In this document: one piece after another, positions 51,998-61,111 of the stretch
Layout: each line of letters opens with the position of its first letter
Position numbering within the stretch: position 1 is the first letter of the stretch
Assembly: GCF_015207255.1 (NCBI RefSeq)
Contig: NZ_JADEXG010000013.1
Location: 28,512 to 92,511, forward strand
Length of the DNA: 64,000 nt
Source of the DNA: Vasconcelosia minhoensis LEGE 07310
GTDB taxonomy: Bacteria; Cyanobacteriota; Cyanobacteriia; Phormidesmidales; Phormidesmidaceae
Direction: 5' to 3'
Notes under the pieces: generated by a model
Databases searched by the model: none
What the model was told of the DNA's origin: nothing
Seen by the model: only the letters and a program-made list of their open reading frames with translations
Program-made: the position numbers and the translations under genes

Positions 51998-54124
51998 ATG
52001 CATAGTGACTCGGATAATGGCTTGGGCAGTTCGGCGGCTGACTCCACCGCTCAGGGCGTTCGGGCCGATCAGCGCGGCGAGATCCTCCAGCGCGGCGGCG
52101 AGGAGCTAAGGCTGCAACAGCTGGGCGATCGCTTTACCACACGTCTGGTCTCCGCTGACCCGGCGGCGCTCGATGCGCTCAGGCCAATCATTCAGCCACT
52201 AGCGGTGCGGCCCGTGGCCCAAGGGCAGCTGCTGGAATGGACGGTTCCGGCGGGGCGGCTGGAGGCGGCCCTAGCCTCAGCCCGGGCCGCGGCTGAGGTG
52301 CGCTTTGCCAGCCATGTCTACAGTCTGGCGGCCAGCCCGCAGACAGTGCTCTATCTGACCGACCAGATCACTGTTCAGTTTGGGCCTGGGATACTGCTGT
52401 CAGCAGTGGACGCGATCGCGACTCCCCTCGGTCTCCAGCACGAACGGGAGCTCCCGGGCCTAGACCAGGCCTTTATCCTACAGGTAACCCCGGCGGCTGA
52501 GGAAAATCCGATTAAGCTGGCAAACCGTCTGGCCAGCCGAACAGAGGTGCTGCTCGCTGAGCCCAATGTCGTCGTCGAGTCCGCGCCGCTGTATCGCCCC
52601 GGAGACACGCTCTATGCCAAGCAGTGGCACCTGCACCACCAGGGCGGCCCCAGCCTGTCGGCCAATTCTCACATTGCCGCCGAGCGGGCCTGGGACCTGA
52701 CCCGGGGCAGCCGTTCGGTGGTGATTGCGATTACCGACGATGCCTTTGACCTGGATCATCCCGACCTGCAGGGGCTGGGTAAAATTGTCGGCCCGCAGGA
52801 TCTGCGATCGCGCGATGCCCTGCCCCTGCCCAGCGAGGCTGAAGACAACCACGGCACCGCAGTGGCCGGGCTAGCCCTGGCGGAGGAAAACGGCAGCGGC
52901 GTCGTGGGCGTGGCCCCAGGCTGTAGCCTGATGCCGATTCAGACCACCGGCTTTTTGGACGATGAGACCATCGAGCAGATGTTTGACTGGGCGACTGAGC
53001 AGGGAGCAGCGGTCATCTCCTGTAGCTGGTCGCCCGCGGCGGTCTATTTTCCCCTATCGCTCAGGCAGCGCAGTGCCATCACCCGGGCCGCCACTCGGGG
53101 CCGGGGCGGTAAGGGCTGCGTCATTCTATTCTCGGCGGGGAATGCCAATCGGCCCGTGAATGGCAAAGTCCAGGAGCAAAACTGGCCGAACAACGCCCTG
53201 CGTGGCGTGACCGAATGGCTGGGTGGGTTTGCGATTCACCCCGACGTGATTGCCGTCTCGGCCTCTACTAGCCTCAACCGCAAGGCGGCCTACAGCAACT
53301 GGGGTAGCCACGTGGCGATCGCGGCCCCTAGCAACAACGGGCCGCCCAGTATGGCGCTGCCGCGCCTGGGACAGGTTTCGACCGGGCCGCCGGTAAAGGA
53401 GCGGCTGCCGGGGCTGGGCATGGTGACCAGCGATCGCGTTGGCTCGCCGGGCTACAGCCGGGGGGACTATGCCTCGGGCTTTGGCGGCACCTCCAGCGCC
53501 TGCCCAGTGGTGGCGGGGGTGGCGGGCCTGATGCTCTCGGTCAACCCCGACCTAACCGCCCAGGCGGTAAAGCAGATTTTGCAGGATACCGCCGATAAGA
53601 TTATTGATGAAACCCCCGACCCGCAGCTCGGTCTTAGCTATGGCACCTATGACAGCAACGGCCATTCGCGCTGGTTTGGCTATGGCAAGGTGAACGCCTA
53701 CCGGGCAGTCGCGGCGGCCCGCGATCGCTACCTGGCCCAGCGCCAGCTGACCGAAACGCTGACGGCCAGCGGCAATACGACCTTGGACATTCCCGACGGC
53801 AGCGATCGCGGCATCCGCAGCCCGATCGAGGTGAGCCAGAGCGGTGAGCTACAGGACATCCAGGTTTACATCGAAGCCGATCACGAGTTTTTAGGCGACC
53901 TGTCCTTCACCCTGCTGCCCCCCAGCGGCGGCCCGATTTTACTCCAGGGTCGTACCCTGGGCCGCCAAACCCGGCTGCGTCAGCGCTACACTCTGTCCAC
54001 CACGCCGACCCTGTGCCGGTTGTTGAACCAGCCTGTGCGCGGTCGCTGGCAGCTCCAGGTGATTGACCACGCGCCCAAAAATGTGGGTCAGCTAAGGTAC
54101 TGGGAAATCCGCCTGGGACTGTAG
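51998..54124 (+). CDS. S8 family serine peptidase (subtilisin-like) with C-terminal P-domain
   Basis: A 708-residue protein. Residues ~30-200 look like a propeptide-like region. The catalytic domain shows Asp in VVIAITDDAFDLDHPDL (with a D-D pair), His in EDNHGTAVAGLAL, the oxyanion Asn in ILFSAGNAN and Ser in GGTSSACPVVAGVAGLM, all S8 residues. The end (about 600-708) is a proprotein-convertase P-domain: IEVSQSGELQDIQVYIEADH, GDLSFTLLPPSG and VGQLRYWEIRL. No signal peptide is visible. The 3' end overlaps the convergent acyltransferase gene by 33 bp. Confidence 0.9.
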   Translation: MHSDSDNGLGSSAADSTAQGVRADQRGEILQRGGEELRLQQLGDRFTTRLVSADPAALDALRPIIQPLAVRPVAQGQLLEWTVPAGRLEAALASARAAAEVRFASHVYSLAASPQTVLYLTDQITVQFGPGILLSAVDAIATPLGLQHERELPGLDQAFILQVTPAAEENPIKLANRLASRTEVLLAEPNVVVESAPLYRPGDTLYAKQWHLHHQGGPSLSANSHIAAERAWDLTRGSRSVVIAITDDAFDLDHPDLQGLGKIVGPQDLRSRDALPLPSEAEDNHGTAVAGLALAEENGSGVVGVAPGCSLMPIQTTGFLDDETIEQMFDWATEQGAAVISCSWSPAAVYFPLSLRQRSAITRAATRGRGGKGCVILFSAGNANRPVNGKVQEQNWPNNALRGVTEWLGGFAIHPDVIAVSASTSLNRKAAYSNWGSHVAIAAPSNNGPPSMALPRLGQVSTGPPVKERLPGLGMVTSDRVGSPGYSRGDYASGFGGTSSACPVVAGVAGLMLSVNPDLTAQAVKQILQDTADKIIDETPDPQLGLSYGTYDSNGHSRWFGYGKVNAYRAVAAARDRYLAQRQLTETLTASGNTTLDIPDGSDRGIRSPIEVSQSGELQDIQVYIEADHEFLGDLSFTLLPPSGGPILLQGRTLGRQTRLRQRYTLSTTPTLCRLLNQPVRGRWQLQVIDHAPKNVGQLRYWEIRLGL

Positions 54125-54814
54125 CACCGTTTGCAGCGTCGCGGTGAGCTGCTGGGCCTGCTGTTTGGGAGAGCTTTTAGAGCAGGTGGAAACCGCGATC
54201 GCAGGGCCAATCCGTACCTGAACCCGGCTGTGCCAGGTGGGGCAGGGCTGGTCGTATTGAATGTGAATCGGCACAATTTTGAGCGATCGCTGAGGACAGC
54301 TGCGCTGGGCCTGGAGGGCTAGCCGCGCAAACCCCGGTTTGAGCGGATTGGGGCCGCTGCGGTAGATATTGCCTTCGGGAAAGATCACCAGCATCTGCTG
54401 CTGCGCCAGGAGTTCGATGCCGTAGCGCAGCGATTTCACCGAGGGCTGCCGAGTATTCACCGGAAAGCCGCCAAGCTGACGAATCATCCAGCCCTGCAAG
54501 CCGGTACATTCATCTGCAGTAACCATGAAGTGCGGGTAGCGACCGGTGGTCTGGCGGCAGGCATAGCCAATCAGCAGCGAATCCCAGCGAGACCGATGGG
54601 TCGGCGCGAGCAGGACGGGACCGCGAGTGGGAAGATGGGCCGCGCCCTGGATCTCAATACGGCTGAAGTAGGTAGGCAGAACACCCCGTTCACCCAAGAC
54701 ATACATCGCCGGGGCCAGCCAGGGCGAGACCTGCGAAGGGACTTCTGGGCTAGGCGGTTGGGCAATCGGCCAGCGATCGACAAGGGAAGTTAGCATTGAG
54801 AACTGAGCCGCCAA
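54092..54814 (-). CDS. plsC: 1-acyl-sn-glycerol-3-phosphate acyltransferase (PlsC-like)
   Basis: A 240-residue acyltransferase. THRSRWDSL supplies the HX4D catalytic motif (His-Arg-Ser-Arg-Trp-Asp), and VIFPEGNIYRSG is the FPEG block binding the glycerol-phosphate. GGFPVNTRQPSVKSL lies between. It transfers an acyl chain to lysophosphatidate or a related acceptor. Several such paralogues occur per cyanobacterial genome, so the exact acceptor is open. Confidence 0.85.
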   Translation of the reverse strand: MAAQFSMLTSLVDRWPIAQPPSPEVPSQVSPWLAPAMYVLGERGVLPTYFSRIEIQGAAHLPTRGPVLLAPTHRSRWDSLLIGYACRQTTGRYPHFMVTADECTGLQGWMIRQLGGFPVNTRQPSVKSLRYGIELLAQQQMLVIFPEGNIYRSGPNPLKPGFARLALQAQRSCPQRSLKIVPIHIQYDQPCPTWHSRVQVRIGPAIAVSTCSKSSPKQQAQQLTATLQTVLQSQADFPVP

Positions 54815-54920
54815 TGGGGTTGGCAGTAGATATACGGAGTGAATTTGCTTTCAAAGCTAGGCGACCCGGCCGATCATTGAAAGCGGCCTCATGCCAGTTT
54901 CGCGCCTGTCCTGTCTGGGC

Positions 54921-55424
54921 TCAGCGATCGCGCCGCCGCTGCTGAAACCAGCCCTGAAGCTGCTGCCGACAGGGTGCCGCCAAAATGCCGTCCAGCACTG
55001 CCAGGCGATGGTAGGAGCAGTCGCTGTCGGGCAGATTGAGGACTGAACGGATGGCACCGGTCTTAGGATCGCTCGCGCCGTAGACCAGCAGCCCCAGCCG
55101 CGCCTGGATGATCGCCCCGGCACACATCGGGCAGGGTTCTAGCGTCACGTAGAGCGTGCACTGATTGAGATGCCAGTTTTGCAGCCGCTGCCCGGCCAGT
55201 CGCAGGGCCAGAATTTCGGCATGGGCGGTGGGGTCGCGATCGCGCTCCTTACGGTTGGCCGCTTCGGCCAGCAGTTCCTGATCGGGGCCGACGATGACCG
55301 CACCGACGGGGACTTCTCCCTCCGCCCCAGCGGCTTCCGCTAGGTTGAGGGCGTGGATCATCCAGCGGCGATGGACCAGGTCAGTTTCGTCGGCGTTTTC
55401 AGGTGGTGGAATGTCAAACGGCAT
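54921..55424 (-). CDS. tadA: tRNA adenosine(34) deaminase TadA
   Basis: A 167-residue deaminase with zinc motifs THAEILALR-like (here PTAHAEILAL, catalytic Glu) and TLEPCPMCAGAIIQARLGLL (PCxxC), followed by VYGASDPKTGAIRSV. TadA converts A34 to inosine in tRNA-Arg(ACG). Residues ~155-167 are basic. It is divergent from pcrA. Confidence 0.93.
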   Translation of the reverse strand: MPFDIPPPENADETDLVHRRWMIHALNLAEAAGAEGEVPVGAVIVGPDQELLAEAANRKERDRDPTAHAEILALRLAGQRLQNWHLNQCTLYVTLEPCPMCAGAIIQARLGLLVYGASDPKTGAIRSVLNLPDSDCSYHRLAVLDGILAAPCRQQLQGWFQQRRRDR

Positions 55425-55568
55425 GGGGGCTTCCGGTGTAGCTTTTGCCGGTCAACGCAACTGTACCAGATGCCTAAGCCCGGTTTCGGCGTCCCGTCTC
55501 CAAAGCTTGATGGCATACTGAGAAAGGCTCACCTCAGTCTGTACTCCTCCAGCAGTTTGCACAATTTC

Positions 55569-57932
55569 ATGACAGTCACCACAGATTTCCTCAACCAGCT
55601 CAACCCGTCCCAGCGTCGCGCCGTCGAGCATTTCTGCGGGCCGCTGCTGGTGGTGGCGGGGGCCGGGTCGGGCAAGACGCGGGCGCTGACCTACCGGATT
55701 GCCAACCTAATTCTAAATAATCGCGTCGATCCTGAAAACATTCTGGCGGTGACCTTTACCAACAAGGCCGCTCGGGAGATGAAGGAGCGGGTGGAGCGGC
55801 TGTTTGCCGAGCAGGAAGCGCTGGCACGCCACGGTAAGCCCCTCCAGGCGCTGAGCGAATACGAGCAAATCCAGCTGCGCTCCTATGTCTACAAAACCTT
55901 CATTAAGCATCTCTGGATTGGCACCTTCCATGCCCTCTGCTCGCGGATTCTGCGCTTTGACATCGAAAAATATCAGAGCGAGGCAGGCCACCGCTGGACG
56001 AAGACCTTTAGCATTTTTGACGAGTCAGATGCCCAGAGCCTGGTCAAGAGCATTGTCGTTTCTAAAATGAACCTGGACGATCGCGCCTTCAATCCGCGAT
56101 CGGTGCGCTTTGCCATCAGCAATGCCAAAAACCAGGGCTATGACGCCGCCGAATATGAGCAGGCCAATCAGACCTTCAAGGGCCGCACCATTGCCGAAGT
56201 CTATCGCTACTATCAGGCCGGTCTGGCTGAGAACAACGCCCTCGACTTCGACGACCTGATTCGCCTGCCGGTACAGCTCTTCCGTCAAAACAGTCAGGTG
56301 CTGAACTACTGGCACCGCCGCTTTCGCCATATTTTGGTAGACGAATATCAGGACACCAACCGCACCCAGTACGACCTGCTGCGGCTGCTGACCACCAACG
56401 GTCAGGCGGGCCGCTTTGACGATTGGGAGAATCGCTCGGTGTTTGTGGTAGGCGATGCCGACCAGTCGATTTACTCTTTCAGAGCTGCGGACTTTACTAT
56501 CCTGATGGGCTTCCAGAATGACTTTGGCGACGGCCTGCCCGACGACGACACCCGGACGCTAGTGAAGCTGGAAGAAAACTATCGCTCGACTTCCAATATT
56601 CTTGACGTCGCCAACTATCTGATTGAGAACAACACCGAGCGGATCGATAAGATTCTGCGGGCAACGCGTGGCGAAGGTGAAACCATTGCCTGCTACCGGG
56701 CCGATGACGAAGTGGCCGAAGCCGAGTATGTTGTTGGTCAGATTCGCAGCTTGGAGTTTGACCATCCTGAGCTGTCCTGGGGCGACTGTGCCATCCTCTA
56801 CCGCGCCAACGCCCAGTCGCGTGCGCTGGAGGAAGTGCTGACCCGCTACAGTATTCCCTACCGGGTGGTAGGGGGTCTGCGCTTTTACGACCGACGAGAG
56901 ATCAAGGACGTACTGGCCTATCTGCGGCTGGTGGCGAACCCGGCAGACAGCGTCAGCCTCAAGCGGGTAATCAACACGCCTCGCCGAGGCATTGGCAAAA
57001 CCACGATCGACAACTTAGAGAAAGCCGCACAGGAGCTGGGGGTGCCGCTGTGGGAGATTATCAGCGATGAGACCTCGGCAAAAACCCTGGCGGGCCGCTC
57101 AGGCAAGGCCGTGGTGGGCTTTGCCAAAATGGTGCAGTCCTGGCAGGACAAGGTCGATAGCGCTACGGCTTCCGAGATTGTTCAGGACGTACTCGCTGAC
57201 ACCAGCTATCTGGAAACGCTCCAGGCCCGGGGCACGGAAGACGATCTGGAGCGGGGACAAAACATTCAGGAGCTATACAACGCGGTGCTTCAGTTTGAAG
57301 AAGAGAACAGTGAAGACGCCTCGCTGCTCGCCTTTCTGGCCAACGCCTCGCTCAATTCTGACCTGGAAGATTCTAAAAATGAGGGGAATGAGGTTTCCCT
57401 GATGACGCTCCATGCTTCTAAAGGGTTAGAATTTCCGGTTGTTTTTCTCGTCGGATTGGAACAAGGCCTGTTCCCCAGCAATCGCTCCCTCGACGATGCC
57501 GCCGCCATCGAAGAAGAACGACGTCTTTGCTATGTCGGCCTGACCCGAGCCCAGGATCGACTGTTTATCTCCCACGCTCGCCTGCGCCGCCTCTACGGCT
57601 CCGACCGCACACCCGCCATGCCCTCAATCTTTCTCGGCGAACTGCCACCGGACTACATCCAAACCAACATCGCCACCGCCCTACCCGAACGCTGGACCAA
57701 AACCCAGCGCCAGGCCAAACTCAGCCAAACGCGACAATCTTCAGATCGGCCCGGCACCCATGCCGACGACTGGACCGTCGGCGAACCGGTCAGCCATCCT
57801 GCCTTTGGGGAAGGCAAAGTGACTCACATCTTCGGCGCGGGTAACAAAATTTGCCTGGCGATTCACTTCCCCGGACTGGGCAAGAAGATTATCGACCCAA
57901 AAGTGTCAACCCTAGAGCGAGTGAGTAGCTGA
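55569..57932 (+). CDS. pcrA: UvrD/PcrA-type DNA helicase
   Basis: About 787 residues from ATG 55569 (MTVTTDFLNQLNPSQRRAVE); the open frame extends further upstream but overlaps tadA. Superfamily 1 motifs are in order: Q-motif LNPSQRRAV, Walker A VVAGAGSGKTRAL, Ia AVTFTNKAAREMKER, II VDEYQDTN, III VGDADQSIYSFR, IV NYRST, V LMTLHASKGLEFPVVFLVG and VI RLCYVGLTRAQDRLF. The C-terminal tail ends in a Tudor-like GEGKVTHIFG. It unwinds DNA 3'-5' in repair and recombination. Confidence 0.95.
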   Translation: MTVTTDFLNQLNPSQRRAVEHFCGPLLVVAGAGSGKTRALTYRIANLILNNRVDPENILAVTFTNKAAREMKERVERLFAEQEALARHGKPLQALSEYEQIQLRSYVYKTFIKHLWIGTFHALCSRILRFDIEKYQSEAGHRWTKTFSIFDESDAQSLVKSIVVSKMNLDDRAFNPRSVRFAISNAKNQGYDAAEYEQANQTFKGRTIAEVYRYYQAGLAENNALDFDDLIRLPVQLFRQNSQVLNYWHRRFRHILVDEYQDTNRTQYDLLRLLTTNGQAGRFDDWENRSVFVVGDADQSIYSFRAADFTILMGFQNDFGDGLPDDDTRTLVKLEENYRSTSNILDVANYLIENNTERIDKILRATRGEGETIACYRADDEVAEAEYVVGQIRSLEFDHPELSWGDCAILYRANAQSRALEEVLTRYSIPYRVVGGLRFYDRREIKDVLAYLRLVANPADSVSLKRVINTPRRGIGKTTIDNLEKAAQELGVPLWEIISDETSAKTLAGRSGKAVVGFAKMVQSWQDKVDSATASEIVQDVLADTSYLETLQARGTEDDLERGQNIQELYNAVLQFEEENSEDASLLAFLANASLNSDLEDSKNEGNEVSLMTLHASKGLEFPVVFLVGLEQGLFPSNRSLDDAAAIEEERRLCYVGLTRAQDRLFISHARLRRLYGSDRTPAMPSIFLGELPPDYIQTNIATALPERWTKTQRQAKLSQTRQSSDRPGTHADDWTVGEPVSHPAFGEGKVTHIFGAGNKICLAIHFPGLGKKIIDPKVSTLERVSS

Positions 57933-58313
57933 CATTAACAGCAGACGAAATCTTGACTGCTACCGATTGATTATTCGAGCCTATCCTAAATGCTTCAGCC
58001 GCATCGATTCCATCCCCTGATCTAGCAGGCGAGGCGACTGCGATTGGGTCGTAAGTTTCATACTCAATAACTCAGCTATCCGGGGTGTTATCTCGACCAA
58101 ACGATCGATAAGCCCCAATCACTATGATTAACTATCAGATGTGCTGCATAACACCTTCATTTCCTAGCCTTATCTAGTAAAGCTTCGATACAATTTCAGG
58201 AAGGTACGGTATTATCTAGCAAATCTGCTGAATAACTTTCGCAGGAAGGGGGGGCATTATCTATCGGATCTGCTGCTGAAGTAATAGTTAGGCGTCCCTA
58301 TCAAGACACAATT
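57933..58313. other. Intergenic region with imperfect 45-bp repeats
   Basis: 381 bp without a gene. Two related segments, 58197-58237 and 58242-58284, both run CAGGAAGG...ATTATCTA...ATCTGCTG with a spacing of 45 bp. A GTTAGGC core-site-like heptamer lies at 58287-58293, just before the GFA gene. Confidence 0.55.
58287..58293 (+). other. attC-type R' core site (GTTAGGC)
   Basis: GTTAGGC fits the integron core consensus GTTRRRY and stands 21 bp before the GFA gene. The matching inverse core GCCTAAC occurs just after the gene at 58728. In a cassette, such a site marks the 5' insertion point. Confidence 0.5.
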
Positions 58314-58718
58314 ATGATTTCAGGTGAATGTTTTTGTGCTGCAATTTCATATGAGCTAGAAGGTACTCTCCAGAATGCTCGTTCCTGTCATTGCTCGAGA
58401 TGCCGAAAGGCATTTAGTGGGGCATCGTCTGCCTATGCAGAACTTGCCCCAGGTAGCAAAATTAGATGGACTAGTGTAGGGAGCCTCGCGACTTATAGCT
58501 CCAGTGGTGGATGGGGCATTGGATTCTGTAGTAATTGCGGTTCTACTCTCTGCGGCCTATGGAATGGGGAAGTGCATGGCCTTACGCTTGGGTGCATAAA
58601 CGGCGATCCTGGCGTTGAGATAGAAGCGCATCTATTCGTAGGCTCTAAGGCTTCATGGGATCATATAGGGGGAGATGCTCCGCAGTATGATAAATTTCCG
58701 GTGCTGAAAGAGGAGTGA
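58314..58718 (+). CDS. GFA family protein (CENP-V/GFA zinc fold)
   Basis: A 134-residue protein. SGECFCAAISYE, SCHCSRCRKAFSG and GFCSNCGSTL are the zinc-binding Cys motifs of the GFA fold, named after glutathione-dependent formaldehyde-activating enzyme. Most small members have no proven reaction; C-S lyase or detoxification roles have been proposed. Short GFA genes are common integron-cassette cargo, and this one is flanked by core-site heptamers. Confidence 0.88.
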   Translation: MISGECFCAAISYELEGTLQNARSCHCSRCRKAFSGASSAYAELAPGSKIRWTSVGSLATYSSSGGWGIGFCSNCGSTLCGLWNGEVHGLTLGCINGDPGVEIEAHLFVGSKASWDHIGGDAPQYDKFPVLKEE

Positions 58719-58727
58719 CGATGTGAC

Positions 58728-58823
58728 GCCTAACAAGGCGATGAACCGGACGCTTGAGTAGAAAATTCTCTCGCTGCCACTTTAGTTAATATCAATCAAG
58801 CGCCGCTTATCGCAGCGCTATGC
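58728..58823 (+). other. attC-like recombination site
   Basis: Begins with GCCTAAC (58728-58734, inverse core), eight bases after which inner arms begin. CGG-A-CGCTTGA (58747-58757) pairs with TCAAGCGCCG (58796-58805), leaving A58750 extrahelical, as in folded attC sites. It closes with GCTATGC (58817-58823), which departs from GTTATGC by one base and pairs only partly with the first core. Total 96 nt. It looks like a genuine but decayed attC. No integrase gene lies in the window. Confidence 0.55.
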
Positions 58824-58838
58824 AGATTTGAGTAGCCT

Positions 58839-59225
58839 ATGTCGTTAGAAATTCGCCATCTCACCTCAAAGGATGTCCTTCTGATGGAAGCGCTACTTAC
58901 AACCTTCGGCGAAGCATTCAACGAAGTAGAAACCTATACCGAGAACCGTCCGAGTTACGAGCTGATGAAGTTCGAGCAGGAGCGTAGCGAGATCTATATC
59001 TACGATCTTGCTGTGGCATTGGAGCATCGGTGTGAAGGAATCGCAACGGCCTTGATTGAGAAGCTAACAGAAATTGCTGCTAAGCGTGGAGCTTATGTGA
59101 TTTTCGTACAGGCAAATACTGGTATCGAGGACAGACCTGCGATCGCACTATGCGCAAAGTTGGGAAAACGTGAGGATGTCTTACACTTTGACATTCCTGC
59201 TGATGGCGAGCAGGGCACCGCATAA
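58839..59225 (+). CDS. AAC(3)-I-like GNAT acetyltransferase with internal deletion
   Basis: A 128-residue product. The start ([20 protein letters not shown]) and the block [54 protein letters not shown] match aminoglycoside 3-N-acetyltransferase AAC(3)-I, which acetylates gentamicin-type drugs. After [10 protein letters not shown] it jumps to LMKFEQ. Family members have roughly 28 more residues here (the FIALAA...VVGxLAAY strands of the GNAT core). The deletion is in frame. Loss of two core strands probably makes the protein inactive, but acetyl-CoA motif residues (R-x-x-G-I-A/T) remain as CEGIATAL. It follows the attC-like site as a second cassette. Confidence 0.75.
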   Translation: MSLEIRHLTSKDVLLMEALLTTFGEAFNEVETYTENRPSYELMKFEQERSEIYIYDLAVALEHRCEGIATALIEKLTEIAAKRGAYVIFVQANTGIEDRPAIALCAKLGKREDVLHFDIPADGEQGTA

Positions 59226-59282
59226 CATTTCTGTTGGAGTGGACTGATCAGGGGCATCAGATTTTTGAGGGAGGCGTTGTGA
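59220..59282 (+). other. Possible degraded second attC site
   Basis: GCATAAC (59220-59226), overlapping the acetyltransferase stop, is the exact complement type of a GTTATGC core. A CTGAT/ATCAG hairpin follows. GTTGTGA at 59276-59282 is only a poor match for the closing core. Confidence 0.3.
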
Positions 59283-59333
59283 TTTACAGGTTAAATTGTT
59301 TGTAAATGCACTGCAAACATGTAGGGACTTCTC

Positions 59334-59652
59334 ATGAAAATAGCTGGGCTGACCGAACGTATTTTAATAGAGCGCATTGCAGTTAGAAGCTTATTCGCTT
59401 CGCTGCTGGTGCTGCTTCCAGTGATGTCTGAAGCCGCTAGGGCAGAGGAGCTCAGACTTCGACGACGCCGTGCTCGCCGATGCCGATCTGTCCGGAGCCA
59501 ACTTGACCGATAGCAACCTCAACGACGTTGCGCTGCGCGGTGCTGACCTAACTGGGGCAACCGTTGCTGACGACATCCTGGCCGAAGCCAAGCGCTGCGG
59601 AGCCACGATGCCCAACGGCGAGCAATTTACCGAAGGCTGTGAAGTCGACTGA
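59334..59652 (+). pseudogene. Secreted pentapeptide-repeat protein, frameshifted
   Basis: ATG 59334 opens a signal peptide (hydrophobic SLFASLLVLLPV, then AARAEEL). Near 59455 the frame is lost. Pentapeptide repeats resume one frame over from 59458: LADADLSGANLTDSNLNDVA, LRGADLTGA, ending CGATMPNGEQFTEGCEVD, with stop at 59652. Cyanobacterial homologues carry a Cys-containing linker between signal and repeats, which is missing here. A short ATG frame at 59470 could still express the repeats alone, without export. Confidence 0.7.
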
Positions 59653-59782
59653 CGAGCTTGCCCTCAGAGGAACCCGTTAAACTTAGACTGAACCAAATTT
59701 TCATCGTCTTTGTCACAATTTGCAAGTTTAAGAGAAGCAGCCCAATGACTAAAATCACTATATAAAGAGCCGCAAGCCAACC

Positions 59783-60358
59783 ATGACACCGGCAATTGAG
59801 CAAGGCACTTACAGCCACGAAGAATACTTAGAATTCGAAACGGCTTCGGAGGAGCGTCATGAATACGTGGATGGGGAAATCAGGCCGATGACCGGCGGAA
59901 CGCCTGACCATAACGACATTGCTGGAAACCTCTACGTTTTGCTCAAGCTCGCGCTGAAAAGAAAACCATATCGTACTTTTTATGCCGATCAGCGACTTTG
60001 GATTCCCGATCGAAACCTTTATACCTACCCCGATGTGATGGTAATTGAGAAACCTGTACAGCTTCAAACAGGGCGTGCTGACGTAGTGATGAATCCTTGC
60101 TTGATTGCTGAAGTACTGTCCAAATCGACTCAAGACTACGATCACGGCGAGAAGTTTTCTGCCTATCGCACCATCGACAGGTTCCGCGAATATCTGCTCA
60201 TTGATCAGTACAGCATCCGCGTAGAACACTATGTCAAGACTGCCGCTAATCAATGGCTGCTATCGGAATACGATAATCCCAACGTCACACTGACTTTGAG
60301 CACGCTTGAAGCTCAAATCGAAATTGCTGATTTGTATGAGGATGTTGATGCTGTGTAG
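59783..60358 (+). CDS. Uma2 family (DUF820) endonuclease-like protein
   Basis: A 191-residue protein of the very common cyanobacterial Uma2/DUF820 family. YLEFETASEERHEYVDGEIR, then YPDVMVIE (metal-binding Asp) and LIAEVLSKSTQDYDHGEKFS (E-x-lS in place of ExK) plus YLLIDQ are the PD-(D/E)XK family blocks. Members are numerous and variable per genome, with unproven cellular role. HGEKFSAYR fits the conserved helix. Confidence 0.9.
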   Translation: MTPAIEQGTYSHEEYLEFETASEERHEYVDGEIRPMTGGTPDHNDIAGNLYVLLKLALKRKPYRTFYADQRLWIPDRNLYTYPDVMVIEKPVQLQTGRADVVMNPCLIAEVLSKSTQDYDHGEKFSAYRTIDRFREYLLIDQYSIRVEHYVKTAANQWLLSEYDNPNVTLTLSTLEAQIEIADLYEDVDAV

Positions 60359-60432
60359 GTGAGGAGCGCGATCGCCCGCCTTAAAATCCTAAACTCTGCG
60401 ATGAATCCCAACCTCCGAACAGGTCAAACGCG

Positions 60433-61008
60433 ATGAGCAGCGAAGCAGCCTCTCCGATCAGCTACTGCCAGTTCGCACCGGAGCATCCGATTCACGGCCC
60501 CTATCATGATTGCGAGTATGGCTTTCCCGTGCGGGACGATCGCGTGCTCTTCGAGCGGCTCATCCTGGGAATTAACCAGGCGGGACTCTCCTGGCTGACA
60601 ATCTTGAAAAAGCGCGAAGGCTTTCGCCGGGCCTACAGCCAGTTCGACATCGACGCCGTGGCGGCATACGACGAAGCCGACCGAGCACGGCTGCTCGCCG
60701 ATCCGGGAATCATCCGCAACCGGCTGAAGGTAAACGCCGCTATTGAGAACGCCGGTCAGATCGTGCGGCTCAGACAGGCGCATGGCTCGTTCGCGGCCTG
60801 GTTGGATGCGCAGCATCCGCTAGCGAAGCCGGAATGGGTAAAGCGTTTCAAACGAACATTCAAGTTTACCGGAGGCGAAATCACGGGCGAGTTTTTAATC
60901 AGCACTGGGTACCTGCCGGGTGCCCACGATGAGAATTGCCCGTATACGCAAAGGTGGCGACAGAGTCCATCGTGGATGAGAGTGACCGATCAAGCACGTC
61001 CTGACTAG
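60433..61008 (+). CDS. tag: DNA-3-methyladenine glycosylase I
   Basis: A 191-residue HhH-like glycosylase of the Tag family. YHDCEYGFPVRDDRVLFERL is the signature (family YHDxEWG, with Tyr for Trp here). QAGLSWLTILKKREGFRRAY holds the conserved Glu for base recognition. The C-terminal CPYTQRW replaces part of the zinc-binding set; the usual first Cys at the N-terminus is present as SYCQFAP. It excises 3-methyladenine from alkylated DNA. Confidence 0.88.
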   Translation: MSSEAASPISYCQFAPEHPIHGPYHDCEYGFPVRDDRVLFERLILGINQAGLSWLTILKKREGFRRAYSQFDIDAVAAYDEADRARLLADPGIIRNRLKVNAAIENAGQIVRLRQAHGSFAAWLDAQHPLAKPEWVKRFKRTFKFTGGEITGEFLISTGYLPGAHDENCPYTQRWRQSPSWMRVTDQARPD

Positions 61009-61111
61009 GCCATTCACGCGGACTCGGCAGTTCGTCGAGAGCATGGGAACTGTAGCTACAGAGCAAGGCAAGCTAAGGTTATAAAATAAGGTCTAGCACG
61101 GACGCTGAATC

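Noticed and set aside
55353..55568. Upstream extension of PcrA by 72 residues
   Set aside because: The extension overlaps the divergent tadA gene and lacks helicase features; the family start fits ATG 55569.
58145..58151. GCATAAC as another attC inverse core upstream of the GFA gene
   Set aside because: No foldable arms or matching GTTATGC were found; GTTAGGC at 58287 pairs poorly with it.
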